From the IMG/VR virus record IMGVR_UViG_3300034375_013195, positions 1-52,805 of that record: 52,805 nt of DNA; one strand, given 5' to 3'. Positions 1 to 7,435 of the stretch are shown here, one piece after another. The first letter of the stretch is position 1. Every line of letters begins with the position of its first letter. This DNA is from a virus. The notes under the pieces were generated by a model. The model had not been told where the DNA came from. It did not search any database and saw only the letters and a program-made list of their open reading frames with translations. The position numbers and the translations under genes are program-made.

Positions 1-156
1 GTTGAATAGCAAAATATCATCATGAATAATTTCTTCATGATCATCCCATCCTTGGTCATCTGCTGGATGGATAGAGGGGTTTGCCTTTTGATTTATTATT
101 GATAAGCCAATAAAGTGTAATGTTCTATGGGTTTCTGTTTCGGTGAAATTTTTCAT
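1..156 (-). CDS. Truncated copy of the small 79-residue phage protein
   Basis: The first 52 codons of a gene starting at 156 and running off the window edge. The protein begins MKNFTETETHRTLHFIGLS and differs from the full copy at 32540-32779 only at residues 9-10 (TH against VK). The family is not recognised; it is acidic (HPADD, DDHEE, HDD) with no membrane segment. Its upstream neighbour is the methyltransferase at 192-851, whereas the full copy has a different upstream gene. The left edge coincides with the start of the exact repeat, so the truncation is more likely a contig boundary than a biological break. Confidence 0.7.
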   Translation of the reverse strand, partial: MKNFTETETHRTLHFIGLSIINQKANPSIHPADDQGWDDHEEIIHDDILLFN

Positions 157-190
157 GATTTTTAGTTTGTAGTGTTATTAAAATAGGAAG
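1..190. repeat. Direct repeat, left copy (pairs with 32624-32813)
   Basis: Bases 1-126 are identical to 32624-32749. Positions 127-132 carry five mismatches, then the match resumes to base 190. It spans the start and leader of the 79-residue gene. The two copies are 32,623 bp apart, which would be the unit length if element A is a circle. Confidence 0.95.
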
Positions 191-191
191 G

Positions 192-851
192 TTAAAAAAG
201 CATCTGTTGTTTTATCCTTGTTTTAAATCTCTTTTTTGCGGCTAAAAAATATTCTTCATCTATTTCATAGCCTGTTAAATTTCGTTTTAACTCATGACAA
301 GCAATAGCAATGCTGCCACTACCTAAATGCGTATCAAGTATATTATCCCCTTCATTAGTGTAGTTTTCCAAAAGCCATCTATAAAGCGCGACGGGTTTTT
401 GTGTTGGGTGAATCCTTGTTTCTTTGTTTTTCATGTTCTGTTGAAGCATCCCATTCCATCTCCATTTAAAAAGCTTTGCAGCTCCTTTTTTGCTACACCA
501 CGCGCTTTCACAATCTGCAAAGTCTCCGGAATTATCTTTATCCCAGACAATGTATGAAGGGCAAATATTTAGATAAGATATGAAGTAATTCCAGCCCCAA
601 ATAATCTGATTTTTTGATACCCTTTTCAATTCATCAAAATAGGCTCTTTCGGGAATTTGGTTATCCCAATTTTTAACGGTGTATTTATCAGCTGCAGCAA
701 GATTCGACCTCGAAGCAAAGTTTTTAGAACTTTCGCCAATTCCATAAGGTGGATCAACTATTGCCCAATCAAATGAATTATCTTTCATTCCTTTCATGGC
801 CTCTAAGCTATCCCCATGAATTAAATTTATATCTGCTCTATTACTATTCAT
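192..851 (-). CDS. DNA methyltransferase, N4/N6 type
   Basis: A 219-residue enzyme of the N4-cytosine/N6-adenine methylase family, which transfers a methyl group from S-adenosylmethionine to an amino group of a DNA base. The catalytic motif DPPYGIG is at about residues 33-39. The cofactor-binding motif follows late (THLGSGS, about 174-180) after HPTQKP, so the order is catalytic then SAM-binding, as in the beta class. The length fits a stand-alone phage enzyme without a large recognition domain. No restriction partner is visible, so self-protection or anti-restriction is likely (inference). Its start overlaps the end of the 56-residue gene upstream. Its CpG content is higher than that of the genes to its right, suggesting later acquisition. 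The target sequence cannot be predicted. Confidence 0.85.
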   Translation of the reverse strand: MNSNRADINLIHGDSLEAMKGMKDNSFDWAIVDPPYGIGESSKNFASRSNLAAADKYTVKNWDNQIPERAYFDELKRVSKNQIIWGWNYFISYLNICPSYIVWDKDNSGDFADCESAWCSKKGAAKLFKWRWNGMLQQNMKNKETRIHPTQKPVALYRWLLENYTNEGDNILDTHLGSGSIAIACHELKRNLTGYEIDEEYFLAAKKRFKTRIKQQMLF

Positions 852-1014
852 CTGTTTTGTTATGGTTTATGGGAAGCTGTTTCCAGCCTTCAGAATCATC
901 AGGATGAAGAACCCGATCTGCTGAACCTTTAGAAATTACAATTGATTTGCCCAGAATATGAAGAAGCATTTTTGCTTCTTCAGGGCTGATTGTTAGTTGA
1001 TTCATTTTTGCCAT
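844..1014 (-). CDS. Small 56-residue hypothetical protein
   Basis: Reading from an ATG at 1014 to a TAG at 844-846 gives 56 residues beginning MAKMNQLTISPEEAKMLL and ending NKTDE. The family is not recognised. It is a soluble protein with a helical start. Its last codons overlap the methyltransferase start (ATGAATAG), pointing to coupled translation. Codon choice matches the CpG-poor genes to the right, so it probably marks the left limit of the original element A gene block. Confidence 0.6.
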   Translation of the reverse strand: MAKMNQLTISPEEAKMLLHILGKSIVISKGSADRVLHPDDSEGWKQLPINHNKTDE

Positions 1015-1041
1015 CTGTTTTATTATTAGAGTACCTTAAAT

Positions 1042-1851
1042 TTACTTTCTTTTTGATTCTCCCAGGATTGCAATCTTGTTGAACATTTGCTTACATCTAT
1101 CAGCAAGCATTGTTGAATAATTCTCCCTTAAATCATCAAAATCTGCAAGGTTTGTTGTTATGTGGGTTTTCATCCCATTCTTCAGCAAAAGCCTGTATCT
1201 TCCCAGAATTACAAGCTGCATTACATTAATGACTGTTCCAAAGTTGTTTACAGGGCCTGTAAGCAATTCTTCCCCCAATCCATCAAAGCCCTTAATAATT
1301 GGCTTCTCAGATCTGCCCAACCCCTGCTTCTTCTGATAGAAACTTTTTGTTGTATGTTGGGCAATTATTTCTTCTTCTGTCTGATCCTTTAGCTTTGTAA
1401 ACTTTCTATAATTTTCAGTTACAGCATCACAAGAAAAAACCCTGAACCTTTGCTGCTCCAATTCTGGGAAATGCCTTGTTATTTCAGAGAGTATTTCAAG
1501 CAGAAGGCTTTTTCCTGTTCCTACATTTCCGCAAAGCATCAACCCTTTTCTAAGGGAGGCCCCTGGAATTGGGGAAGAACTTCTTTCAAACAGGGGGTTT
1601 TTAAATAAATACAATGCTAATTCTGGGAGAATCCAATTATTAACTGAATCCCATTCATAGAATGAATATTTAACTTCAAAAAGGTTCTGAAAGAACTGCT
1701 GCTGAAGCCCTGCAAGTTCCTCCCATTCTTTTTCAGATTTACCACCCGTTTGAATATCGTTCTTCAGATTTTGCTGTTGAATTGTCCGTTCCTTTTTTAG
1801 CTGCTGAATATAGCTTTGAAGGGCCTGCTGTTCTGTTTTTTGCTGTTTCAT
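1042..1851 (-). CDS. DnaC-like AAA+ helicase loader
   Basis: A 269-residue ATPase with a Walker A motif GNVGTGKS (about residues 108-115), a Walker B-like stretch FDGLGEE (about 189-195), a sensor-1 segment THITTN (229-234) and a DR pair near 251 like the arginine finger of DnaC/IstB loaders. The N-terminal 60 residues are glutamine- and lysine-rich and helical, where DnaC proteins contact helicase. It probably loads a replicative helicase at the phage origin; no phage helicase is seen here, so the host DnaB is the likely partner (inference). The start at 1851 has the recurrent AAAGCAAAATGAA context, which fixes an unusually long overlap of 113 bp with the upstream initiator-like gene. Confidence 0.8.
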   Translation of the reverse strand: MKQQKTEQQALQSYIQQLKKERTIQQQNLKNDIQTGGKSEKEWEELAGLQQQFFQNLFEVKYSFYEWDSVNNWILPELALYLFKNPLFERSSSPIPGASLRKGLMLCGNVGTGKSLLLEILSEITRHFPELEQQRFRVFSCDAVTENYRKFTKLKDQTEEEIIAQHTTKSFYQKKQGLGRSEKPIIKGFDGLGEELLTGPVNNFGTVINVMQLVILGRYRLLLKNGMKTHITTNLADFDDLRENYSTMLADRCKQMFNKIAILGESKRK

Positions 1852-2563
1852 TTTGCTTTCTATTTACTGTTGTATTCAGGTAAGAATCAAAGCCTGCCTG
1901 AAGTGCTACTTCTGAAGGGCTGTATTCCTCCCTGATAGCTTTATTAATGAAGGCAATTTGCAACTCTTTAACATCAACCCCAACTGCCTGGGCTTTCTGT
2001 TGCCATTGATGAACCCTGATTGAATTATTCTCAATAATCTTCTGAAGATATTCTTCTTGAATTGCTGCAAGCGTATCTTCATTTTTTTCCTTTTCTATAC
2101 TTTCCTTTTCTATACTTTCCTTTGTTGCATTCTCGCTGCGAGAATTGGCATTCTCTCTGCGATAATTGCCCCTTAACCCTGTATTCTCGCTTCGATATTT
2201 CCGTTTTTGCCTGCTTCTGTCTTTCTCCCTCTTTTCAAACATTGGCTTCAATCTTTCCTTCAATGAAAGGCTAAAGATGAATACTTCATTCCTTTGAAGC
2301 AGCCCCAGAAGTATGCAATAAGTCCATATTTCAGAAAGAAGCTGGGGTTCAAGTCCAAAATCCCCAGCAACAAGGGTTGCTTCTTGTTCATTGAATTCAA
2401 TTCTGGTTCCTGGAGAAGCTGAAAGAAGTTCAAGGGTTTTGAAAAAAACAGCATATCCTGTTAAACCGTACTTGTTTTCAAGGGCCTTGATTTTCCTGTT
2501 GTTTCTTGCCTGGCAATCATGGCTGAACCAATCAGCCCCTTCTTTTTTGGGTCTACCTGCCAT
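1739..2563 (-). CDS. Replication initiator-like protein (DUF4373 type)
   Basis: A 274-residue protein whose first ~90 residues (MAGRPKKEGADWFSHDC, then KALENKYGLTGYAVFFKTLE) match the DUF4373 / Lin1244-like winged-helix domain found next to DnaC-like loaders in many phages. The middle is charged and low in complexity (RSENTG and RRENAN segments, then ESIEKESIEKEK), a flexible linker. The C-terminal part is helical and rich in alanine and asparagine. Pairing with the overlapping DnaC-like gene supports a role in origin recognition or helicase recruitment. The family assignment is from memory of conserved residues, not from a search. Confidence 0.65.
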   Translation of the reverse strand: MAGRPKKEGADWFSHDCQARNNRKIKALENKYGLTGYAVFFKTLELLSASPGTRIEFNEQEATLVAGDFGLEPQLLSEIWTYCILLGLLQRNEVFIFSLSLKERLKPMFEKREKDRSRQKRKYRSENTGLRGNYRRENANSRSENATKESIEKESIEKEKNEDTLAAIQEEYLQKIIENNSIRVHQWQQKAQAVGVDVKELQIAFINKAIREEYSPSEVALQAGFDSYLNTTVNRKQNETAKNRTAGPSKLYSAAKKGTDNSTAKSEERYSNGW

Positions 2564-2589
2564 TTCGTAACATTTTTTTAGTTGAAAAA

Positions 2590-2612
2590 CCCTGGGGGCC
2601 TCAGGCCCCCAG
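2590..2612 (-). terminator. Perfect GC-rich hairpin terminator
   Basis: CCTGGGGGCCT and AGGCCCCCAGG form an almost uninterrupted inverted repeat between the stop of the 293-residue gene and the initiator-like gene. On the minus strand it is followed by GTTTTTC, as in an intrinsic terminator or attenuator. Confidence 0.7.
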
Positions 2613-2629
2613 GCAACAAAAGCGAAGGA

Positions 2630-3511
2630 CTAACTGAAAAAATATTTCATTCCCTTCTGAATAAGATCTTCTGAAACTTTCCCGTAAAATTTCGGGCTGC
2701 ATTTTGTATATCTATTCCCCCACATCATAACATTCTGAAAGGGGGCATTCTCTGCTTCTGTCTTATATCGTTGATTAAGCCCAAAGGAAAAGCTTTTGAA
2801 GGCATCAGGCCCCCCTTTCTTTTCCGTAAAAGAAACCTTTGCTGAACTGCAATAAACAGCAGAAATTCCTGAGGCTGTTTCTTCAACCCAATATTCACCT
2901 GGGAAGATGGACTGAACCCCAGGAACAAAAGCCTGGGTAAGTTCCTGAATCTTTTCATCAGATAAGACTTCAAAATAAAGTTCTTCCTTTGTTCCTGGGG
3001 GATCAAAGGACAAATCAGAAATCAGCCTTTCAACCATATCTTCAGAAAGATCTATTTCCTTGTAAAATACAAAACAATTTTCAAGGGCCTCCACCAATTC
3101 AGCCCTGGGAATATCTACCAATTCAGCCCAATTCCTTTCTTCTTTTACAAGGGAATCATAACAGGCCAAAATTTCAACAGCTTTAGGGCTCTGATCCTTC
3201 CAAAGGGCATTGAAAAAATATTGAGTAGAAGTAAGCCCCTTAATTTTCTTTGCTGCTGCATCAAGTCTTTTCCTTACAGCAGCAGCCCTTGTTCTGATAT
3301 GAAGCCCCAGGCTTCTCAATTCAAGGGGCAGATAAGGGAAGGGGCAGGCAACCTTGCCTTCAAATTCTGGCAAGATATGGGGGTTGCTCCATATCTTACA
3401 GTATTTTATTTTTTCATCCTTGCAATGAATTTCAAACCGTTTTCTTCCCTTTGAATAAACCTGAATGCTTCTCCCTGGGGAAGGTTCATATTTCCAATGT
3501 AATACCTTCAT
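2630..3511 (-). CDS. Hypothetical protein, 293 residues, early block
   Basis: The family is not recognised. The protein begins MKVLHWKYEPSPGRSIQVYS. Its N-terminal third is strand-rich and basic with a Cys pair (HCKDEKIKYCKIW). A helical stretch follows (residues ~90-125), then an acidic middle (EEDLSEDMVERL-like segment), and a C-terminal region ending RYTKCSPKFYGK...KYFFS. It lies inside the recombination/replication block between the 80-residue gene and the initiator-like gene, so a DNA-metabolism role is plausible but unproven. The ATG at 3511 has a TTGATTTTGTTGG leader rather than the AAAGCAAA type. A strong hairpin lies just downstream. Confidence 0.6.
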   Translation of the reverse strand: MKVLHWKYEPSPGRSIQVYSKGRKRFEIHCKDEKIKYCKIWSNPHILPEFEGKVACPFPYLPLELRSLGLHIRTRAAAVRKRLDAAAKKIKGLTSTQYFFNALWKDQSPKAVEILACYDSLVKEERNWAELVDIPRAELVEALENCFVFYKEIDLSEDMVERLISDLSFDPPGTKEELYFEVLSDEKIQELTQAFVPGVQSIFPGEYWVEETASGISAVYCSSAKVSFTEKKGGPDAFKSFSFGLNQRYKTEAENAPFQNVMMWGNRYTKCSPKFYGKVSEDLIQKGMKYFFS

Positions 3512-3541
3512 TTTGATTTTGTTGGATTACTAAGGTAATAA

Positions 3542-3775
3542 TTAATTCTTAATTAAAGCAAGTTCAACCAATTCAAACAGCCTTGAAAAAAGCTCTGAAA
3601 AGTAAACTTCTGTTACAAATTCAAAATCTGAATCTGCCTTCCTGAACCCTACTTTGTAATAATATGCCCTTCCTTCCAGGTTGTAAGCCTCTGAGAAGCT
3701 TACAACCTGGGAAAGGTTGATTCCCCTTTTTTGAAGAATCGTTTTCAGCAGGATCTTCAACTTATCACCTTTCAT
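3542..3775 (-). CDS. Small hypothetical protein, 77-80 residues
   Basis: Unrecognised. The likely start is the ATG at 3775 (MKGDKLKILLKTILQKRG), which overlaps the stop of the upstream gene; an alternative ATG at 3784 adds three residues. The sequence is a basic N-terminal helix, then a strand-rich middle (YYYKVGFRKADSDFEFVTEVYF) and a helical end. The short size and tight coupling to the 141-residue gene suggest an accessory subunit. A perfect 13-bp inverted repeat lies within its coding sequence. Confidence 0.6.
   Translation of the reverse strand: MKGDKLKILLKTILQKRGINLSQVVSFSEAYNLEGRAYYYKVGFRKADSDFEFVTEVYFSELFSRLFELVELALIKN
3676..3710. other. Intragenic 13-bp stem hairpin
   Basis: CCAGGTTGTAAGC (3676-3688) and GCTTACAACCTGG (3698-3710) are perfect inverted repeats around a 9-nt loop. 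They lie entirely inside the 77-80 residue coding region, so the mRNA should fold strongly there. Confidence 0.7.
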
Positions 3776-4190
3776 AAAGATCATAAATTGAAAAATCTGC
3801 CTCCACTATTTCAGAAGATCCTGAAGAATTATTGAACTTTCTAAGGCTTATGCAGAAAGTTTTAAAACCCTGCTTGTATAAGTTGAATATAAGCTTCTTC
3901 AGGCCCCTTTCAGGGTCTATTCCTGAAATATGAAGATAAGGATCATGAAGGCCTTTCATTAGGCCCCCAGGCTTGAAGATGGAGGCTTCTGGGATGAATT
4001 GCAGCAGTTCTTCTTCTTCAAACTGCTTTCCAGGATAATTTAAATTATCAAGGGCCTGATTAATACCCAGAATCCTGCATTCAAATCCTTCTTGCACTTC
4101 CTGAAATTTATTCAGATCAAAAAGGGAATGAATTGGTTTTGTTGAAATTTGGTCTGGGCTCAACAAGATAAGTTCTTTTGATTTGTTCAT
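3765..4190 (-). CDS. Hypothetical protein, 141 residues
   Basis: Not recognised. The start at 4190 (MNKSKELILLSPDQIS) carries the AAAGCAAAATGAA context typical of this element. The protein is soluble and mixed alpha/beta, with acidic N-terminal and central segments and an ending EIVEADFSIYDLYER. It sits directly downstream of the ERF annealing gene, 27 bp away, and its stop overlaps the next gene, so it is part of the recombination operon. A recombination partner (single-strand binding or nuclease) would fit the position, but no such motif is visible. Confidence 0.6.
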   Translation of the reverse strand: MNKSKELILLSPDQISTKPIHSLFDLNKFQEVQEGFECRILGINQALDNLNYPGKQFEEEELLQFIPEASIFKPGGLMKGLHDPYLHISGIDPERGLKKLIFNLYKQGFKTFCISLRKFNNSSGSSEIVEADFSIYDLYER

Positions 4191-4217
4191 TTTGCTTTCT
4201 GTTAAATGATGGAAAAA

Positions 4218-4943
4218 TTATTTATTCTTCAATTCCTTATTCTGCAAAAATTTAGGCATTGCAAGCCTTGCCTTTTGCTTCTTAACTGAATTCAAGAAGA
4301 AAGAAACCTGATGAAGCTGGGGATATTTATCCCAAATCTTCTGAAGCTCTGAATCCTTCTGGGTTGCTTCAATGCTTTCTTTGATCTGAAGGGCCTCTGC
4401 TTCTGTTATACCAAATTTCTTGAAGGGATCTTCTTGAAGGGGCTGTTTCCCTTTTTGAACCGTCTGTTGCTGGGGCTGCTTCTTTGAAGCCTGGGGAGGC
4501 TGCTGGGGGGCTTCCTGCTGTTCCTGTTGGGGAAATTCCGTACTTATACAGAAAACAGTTTCTATTGCCTGAGCAATTGCAATTGAAGTTGCTGCCTTAG
4601 GCCCAAAATCCCCTGCATGATTCTTTGCAATGCTGTGATCTGAACAAACTGTTCCTTCATCACATGAAAACTTAACCCTGATTGTTGTAAGGGTTCTCCA
4701 ATTCAATTTTTGAAGGCCTGTTTTCTTGTCTTGGGTTGTATAAGTAGTTTCAGAAAGGGAAAGGCTTTCTGTTGACATAACAACCCCAAAAGATGCTAAT
4801 TCTGGTTGAAGATGGTTTTTCAGATCATCAATTGAACGGTAACTTGAACCGTAAGAACCTGAATTGCTCCTTGTTTTGGCAATTGCCCCAATATTCTGGG
4901 AAATATCTGAAAGCCTGCTGTAAATACTAATTGAATTGTTCAT
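4218..4943 (-). CDS. erf: ERF-family single-strand annealing protein
   Basis: A 241-residue protein with the ERF-family N-terminal core: ISQNIGAIAKTRSN, then SYRSIDDLKNHLQPELASFGVVMSTE, then KNHAGDFGPKAATSIAIAQA near residue 110-125. ERF proteins coat single-stranded DNA and anneal complementary strands, serving genome circularisation and recombination in phages. After the core comes a Gln/Pro linker (about residues 140-170, PQQPPQASKK) and a helical C-terminal tail that may bind partners. The linker DNA shares an exact 26-bp word with the gene at 10259-10876. The start at 4943 has the AAAGCAAAATG context. The gene is 14 bp from the upstream HTH-like gene. Confidence 0.8.
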   Translation of the reverse strand: MNNSISIYSRLSDISQNIGAIAKTRSNSGSYGSSYRSIDDLKNHLQPELASFGVVMSTESLSLSETTYTTQDKKTGLQKLNWRTLTTIRVKFSCDEGTVCSDHSIAKNHAGDFGPKAATSIAIAQAIETVFCISTEFPQQEQQEAPQQPPQASKKQPQQQTVQKGKQPLQEDPFKKFGITEAEALQIKESIEATQKDSELQKIWDKYPQLHQVSFFLNSVKKQKARLAMPKFLQNKELKNK

Positions 4944-4956
4944 TTTGCTTTTCTTT

Positions 4957-5373
4957 TTAGAATCCTACATTATTGATTTCTTCCTGCCCTTCAGCATTGA
5001 AGGGGTTGTTCTGAAAATATGTTTCCAAGTGCCGTTTCACTGTCTTTCTATGCAAGCCCGTAATTCTTGAAATTAGGGAATAATTAGGGGGGGAATTGGG
5101 ATCAATATTCTGTTCATAAGCTTCAATTACAGCTTTGTAATTATCCAAAGCTTCCTGATTTTTGAACTGAAGCTGCTGAGGCTTTGAAGGGGCTGCTGAA
5201 GCCTGGGGCTTCTGATCCAACATTTGAAGGTATCTTCTTACACAAAGCTTAATTGCCTGAGTTTGAGAAGTAACAGCTTCCCCTTCAACTCTCATTCTTG
5301 CAAGCAGAATTACAGGAAGATCGGCTTCCTGCCCCTGCCAAACAACATTAGTAAATCTTTGATCTTTTGACAT
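4957..5373 (-). CDS. Small HTH-type putative regulator
   Basis: A 138-residue protein. The C-terminal half contains a helix-turn-helix-like segment, NYSLISRITGLHRKTVKRHLE (about residues 103-123), of the kind seen in ArsR/resolvase-type DNA-binding tails. The N-terminal part reads like a small alpha/beta domain (VILLARMRVEGEAVTSQTQAIKLCVRRYLQML). A proline/glutamine linker lies between. It is the second gene of the leftward early operon and could regulate it or act in replication. The family is not recognised beyond the HTH. Confidence 0.55.
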   Translation of the reverse strand: MSKDQRFTNVVWQGQEADLPVILLARMRVEGEAVTSQTQAIKLCVRRYLQMLDQKPQASAAPSKPQQLQFKNQEALDNYKAVIEAYEQNIDPNSPPNYSLISRITGLHRKTVKRHLETYFQNNPFNAEGQEEINNVGF

Positions 5374-5375
5374 AT

Positions 5376-5765
5376 TTATTTTGAATTAATTAAATGATAT
5401 TCAACAGTTTTGAAGTGATCTTTTTCAAGGAAGATTCCTGATTGTTCCAGGCAGAGCCCTGAAGCCTGTATCTTCCAATTCCTGAAGAATTCAGGCCAAA
5501 GGTATTCCTGAAAATTTTTCTTAGATGTTACCCCCCAAACCTTTGTAAATTCCAACTTATCAAGGCCCTGATTAGCCTTAAACATTCCTTCCTTATCATC
5601 AAAGGCCTTTGAGCAATAGTAAGCAGTAAGAAGATTCATAAATCTTTCTTTGTGATGCTTTTCAATGATTGAAATGTGCTTGCATTCCAGCTTGTAATTG
5701 GTGAACCCATTGAAGCCAATGTATAAAACAGGGGGGGTTCTCATAATTCCTATATAAATCTGCAT
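5376..5765 (-). CDS. First gene of the early operon, hypothetical
   Basis: Starting from the ATG at 5765 gives about 129 residues (MQIYIGIMRTPPVLYIGFNG). Reading further upstream is possible only from a TTG at 5795. The protein is mixed alpha/beta with an aromatic C-terminal half and is not recognised. The element's usual start context (AAAACAAAATGAAC) does occur just upstream, at 5776, but in another frame, where it opens an eight-codon ORF that overlaps this start. That suggests translational coupling to a leader peptide. The gene ends 2 bp before the HTH-like gene. Confidence 0.5.
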   Translation of the reverse strand: MQIYIGIMRTPPVLYIGFNGFTNYKLECKHISIIEKHHKERFMNLLTAYYCSKAFDDKEGMFKANQGLDKLEFTKVWGVTSKKNFQEYLWPEFFRNWKIQASGLCLEQSGIFLEKDHFKTVEYHLINSK

Positions 5766-5776
5766 AATACGTTCAT
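5750..5776 (-). other. Possible 8-codon leader ORF
   Basis: An ATG at 5776 in the best start context of the region encodes MNVLCRFI and stops at 5750, overlapping the start of the following gene in another frame. It may be a coupling or attenuation leader. Chance cannot be excluded for so short an ORF. Confidence 0.3.
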
Positions 5777-5790
5777 TTTGTTTTTCTATG

Positions 5791-5831
5791 TGCAAGATCT
5801 TAATTAATTATTAATTAATCAAGTGATTGCA
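5791..5831. promoter_or_regulatory. 41-bp near-perfect palindrome before the early operon
   Basis: The arms are TGCAA, three unmatched bases, CTT, one mismatch, then ATTAATTA, mirrored about a centre at 5811 (TAATTAAT, AAG, TTGCA). It lies immediately upstream of the leftward early operon and shares the 12-mer CTTGATTAATTA with the regulatory region at 13901. It is a likely operator or origin-associated site. Confidence 0.55.
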
Positions 5832-5832
5832 C

Positions 5833-5861
5833 AAAAAAAAAGGTTGCCTGTTAAAGCAACC
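5833..5861 (-). terminator. Terminator after the fibre gene
   Basis: GGTTGC and GCAACC (5842-5847, 5856-5861) form a 6-bp stem. On the minus strand it is followed by a run of nine T (A-run 5833-5841). It would end leftward transcription of the fibre operon just before the early-operon promoter region. Confidence 0.75.
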
Positions 5862-5873
5862 CAGAAAAGCAAA

Positions 5874-5954
5874 ATGAACGAACAAGGCATCTATACAGCA
5901 GAAAGCCTTGATTTTTCGTTTGTCAAATATACGGTTTTTTATGTGTCAAATTGA
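5874..5954 (+). CDS. Possible 26-residue plus-strand peptide
   Basis: An ATG at 5874 in the context AGAAAAGCAAAATGAAC opens a 26-codon ORF (MNEQGIYTAESLDF...FYVSN) that overlaps the end of the fibre gene on the opposite strand. The start context is exactly the element's favourite one, but no other support exists. Weak call. Confidence 0.2.
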   Translation: MNEQGIYTAESLDFSFVKYTVFYVSN

Positions 5955-7423
5955 ATGCAATTTAAATCAAGGTTGTTGCCTGTTGTTATTCCAATAATGG
6001 AGAATTCCCCGTCAGATGCTTTTATCCTGTAACGATATGTTGAGCCGTTTGCAAAATCTGTTACCCCCCCATAAGTATCATATTGAGGCCGAGCCCCAGC
6101 AGGAAAATAAAAAGGAACATTTGAAGTTCCTGCTGTTCTTCTTACAAGCCCCTTACAATATAGCCTGCCCCCTGAATTAATTCTGTATTGAGCATTTTCA
6201 ACAGAATCAGAAAACAAAGATTCAAGGGTAATATCTGTATAAGATCCAGGATCAAAGCCTGAACCCCCAGCCTGATTTTCAAGCAGGGTTGTTTGCTTGA
6301 AGTTCAAGAATGAATCATCCATTATTGAAACGCTTCCTGAAATATCCCCCTGCTCAGACATCAATTCAACATAATCTGTATCAAGCAATTCCCCTTCCCA
6401 ATGAAAAAAAGCTGTTGATGTTTTTGAATTGCCATTGTTTCTTGAATATCCCCCAAAGGTTTGCCCTTCAGCTTTCAAGGCTGTTCCTGATCCGTTCTTT
6501 TGAAGCCAAAGGTTCAGGTTTATCCTTTGGCCTGAAGGGTTGTTGTAATTGATAGCAGCAAATATTTCATACCTTCCCCCCTTGCCTGTTGCAGGGCCTA
6601 TCCTTGAAGGGTTCGTTCCTGTTGAATGATTAACCCCCAAATCAATTCTAACTTGATTCTGCCATTCAACAGCAATTGCTGTTGAAGCGTTCGGGTTCTG
6701 GGTATTGCCTGAAGTTGTCAATCGGGCCCCGTTCGGGTTTGCTGCAAGGGGAATCTGAACTGCATTGTTCCAGCTTCCCGAAGCCTTTCCCGAATAAAAG
6801 ATTCGGTTCGTTTCGTCAACGTAGTGGTCCCCGTCAACCCCGTCAGAAACATCATCTGGGGGCCCTGATCCGCTTAATACAGTATTTCCGTCAGATCCGT
6901 TTGTTCCGTTTGACCCTGCTGGGCCCTGGTCCCCCTTGCTGGCTAATAAATCCCAATAGGTTGCATTCGGGGGCTGTTGGTTAATATGACTTGACTTTGC
7001 CACATAAGCAGATCCAGCGTCTTCAACAGCGTCAAATTGGTTGTAATTTGTTGCACCTGACCATACGCCCGTCCAAATAATTCCTGTGCCTGCTGGGCCC
7101 TGGGGCCCAGAATCTGCAAACAAATCCCAGAAGGCTGAACCTGGGGGATTCAAAGAAGGGGGCTGATTGTTTGAAGGGGCTGTTGCAATCCATGCTTTTA
7201 AATCATGATGAACCCCATCATTTTGCACATAATTTGTGCCTGAATCCCAAGCCCCCTTCCATGCAAGCCCTGAAGGCCCTGCATCCCCCTTAGGGCCTGC
7301 ATCTGTTATATTCATAATAACAGCCTCAGGATCTTCAATATTAATTGTTACTTCATCAGAATCTTCAATAATAATCTGAAGTTCTTCTTCATCAACAACA
7401 ATAATTGTTTCAAATGTAGACAT
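5939..7423 (-). CDS. Collagen-like tail fibre with carbohydrate-binding-type repeats
   Basis: A 494-residue tail fibre. A short acidic N-terminus (VDEEELQIIIEDSDE) is followed by Gly-X-Y segments (GPKGDAGPSG near residue 50, GPQGPAGTG near 110, KGDQGPAGSNGTNGSDG near 170). Between them are two W-x-G-x-W...Y...D-x-V...W repeats (GAWDSGTNYVQNDGV, GVWSGATNYNQFDAV) resembling family 5/12 carbohydrate-binding modules. The C-terminal ~200 residues are strand-rich and probably form the receptor-binding head (YTDITLESLFSDSVENAQYR onward). Collagen-like phage fibres trimerise and bind cell-surface sugars, which is the inferred role. CpG is more common in the Gly-X-Y part than in neighbouring genes. 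It is the last gene of the late operon, followed by a terminator. Confidence 0.75.
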   Translation of the reverse strand: MSTFETIIVVDEEELQIIIEDSDEVTINIEDPEAVIMNITDAGPKGDAGPSGLAWKGAWDSGTNYVQNDGVHHDLKAWIATAPSNNQPPSLNPPGSAFWDLFADSGPQGPAGTGIIWTGVWSGATNYNQFDAVEDAGSAYVAKSSHINQQPPNATYWDLLASKGDQGPAGSNGTNGSDGNTVLSGSGPPDDVSDGVDGDHYVDETNRIFYSGKASGSWNNAVQIPLAANPNGARLTTSGNTQNPNASTAIAVEWQNQVRIDLGVNHSTGTNPSRIGPATGKGGRYEIFAAINYNNPSGQRINLNLWLQKNGSGTALKAEGQTFGGYSRNNGNSKTSTAFFHWEGELLDTDYVELMSEQGDISGSVSIMDDSFLNFKQTTLLENQAGGSGFDPGSYTDITLESLFSDSVENAQYRINSGGRLYCKGLVRRTAGTSNVPFYFPAGARPQYDTYGGVTDFANGSTYRYRIKASDGEFSIIGITTGNNLDLNCIQFDT

Positions 7424-7435
7424 TAATTCAAGGGA

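Noticed and set aside
5874-5954. 26-residue plus-strand ORF as a firm gene
   Set aside because: Only the start context supports it; it overlaps the fibre end on the opposite strand. Listed at low confidence.
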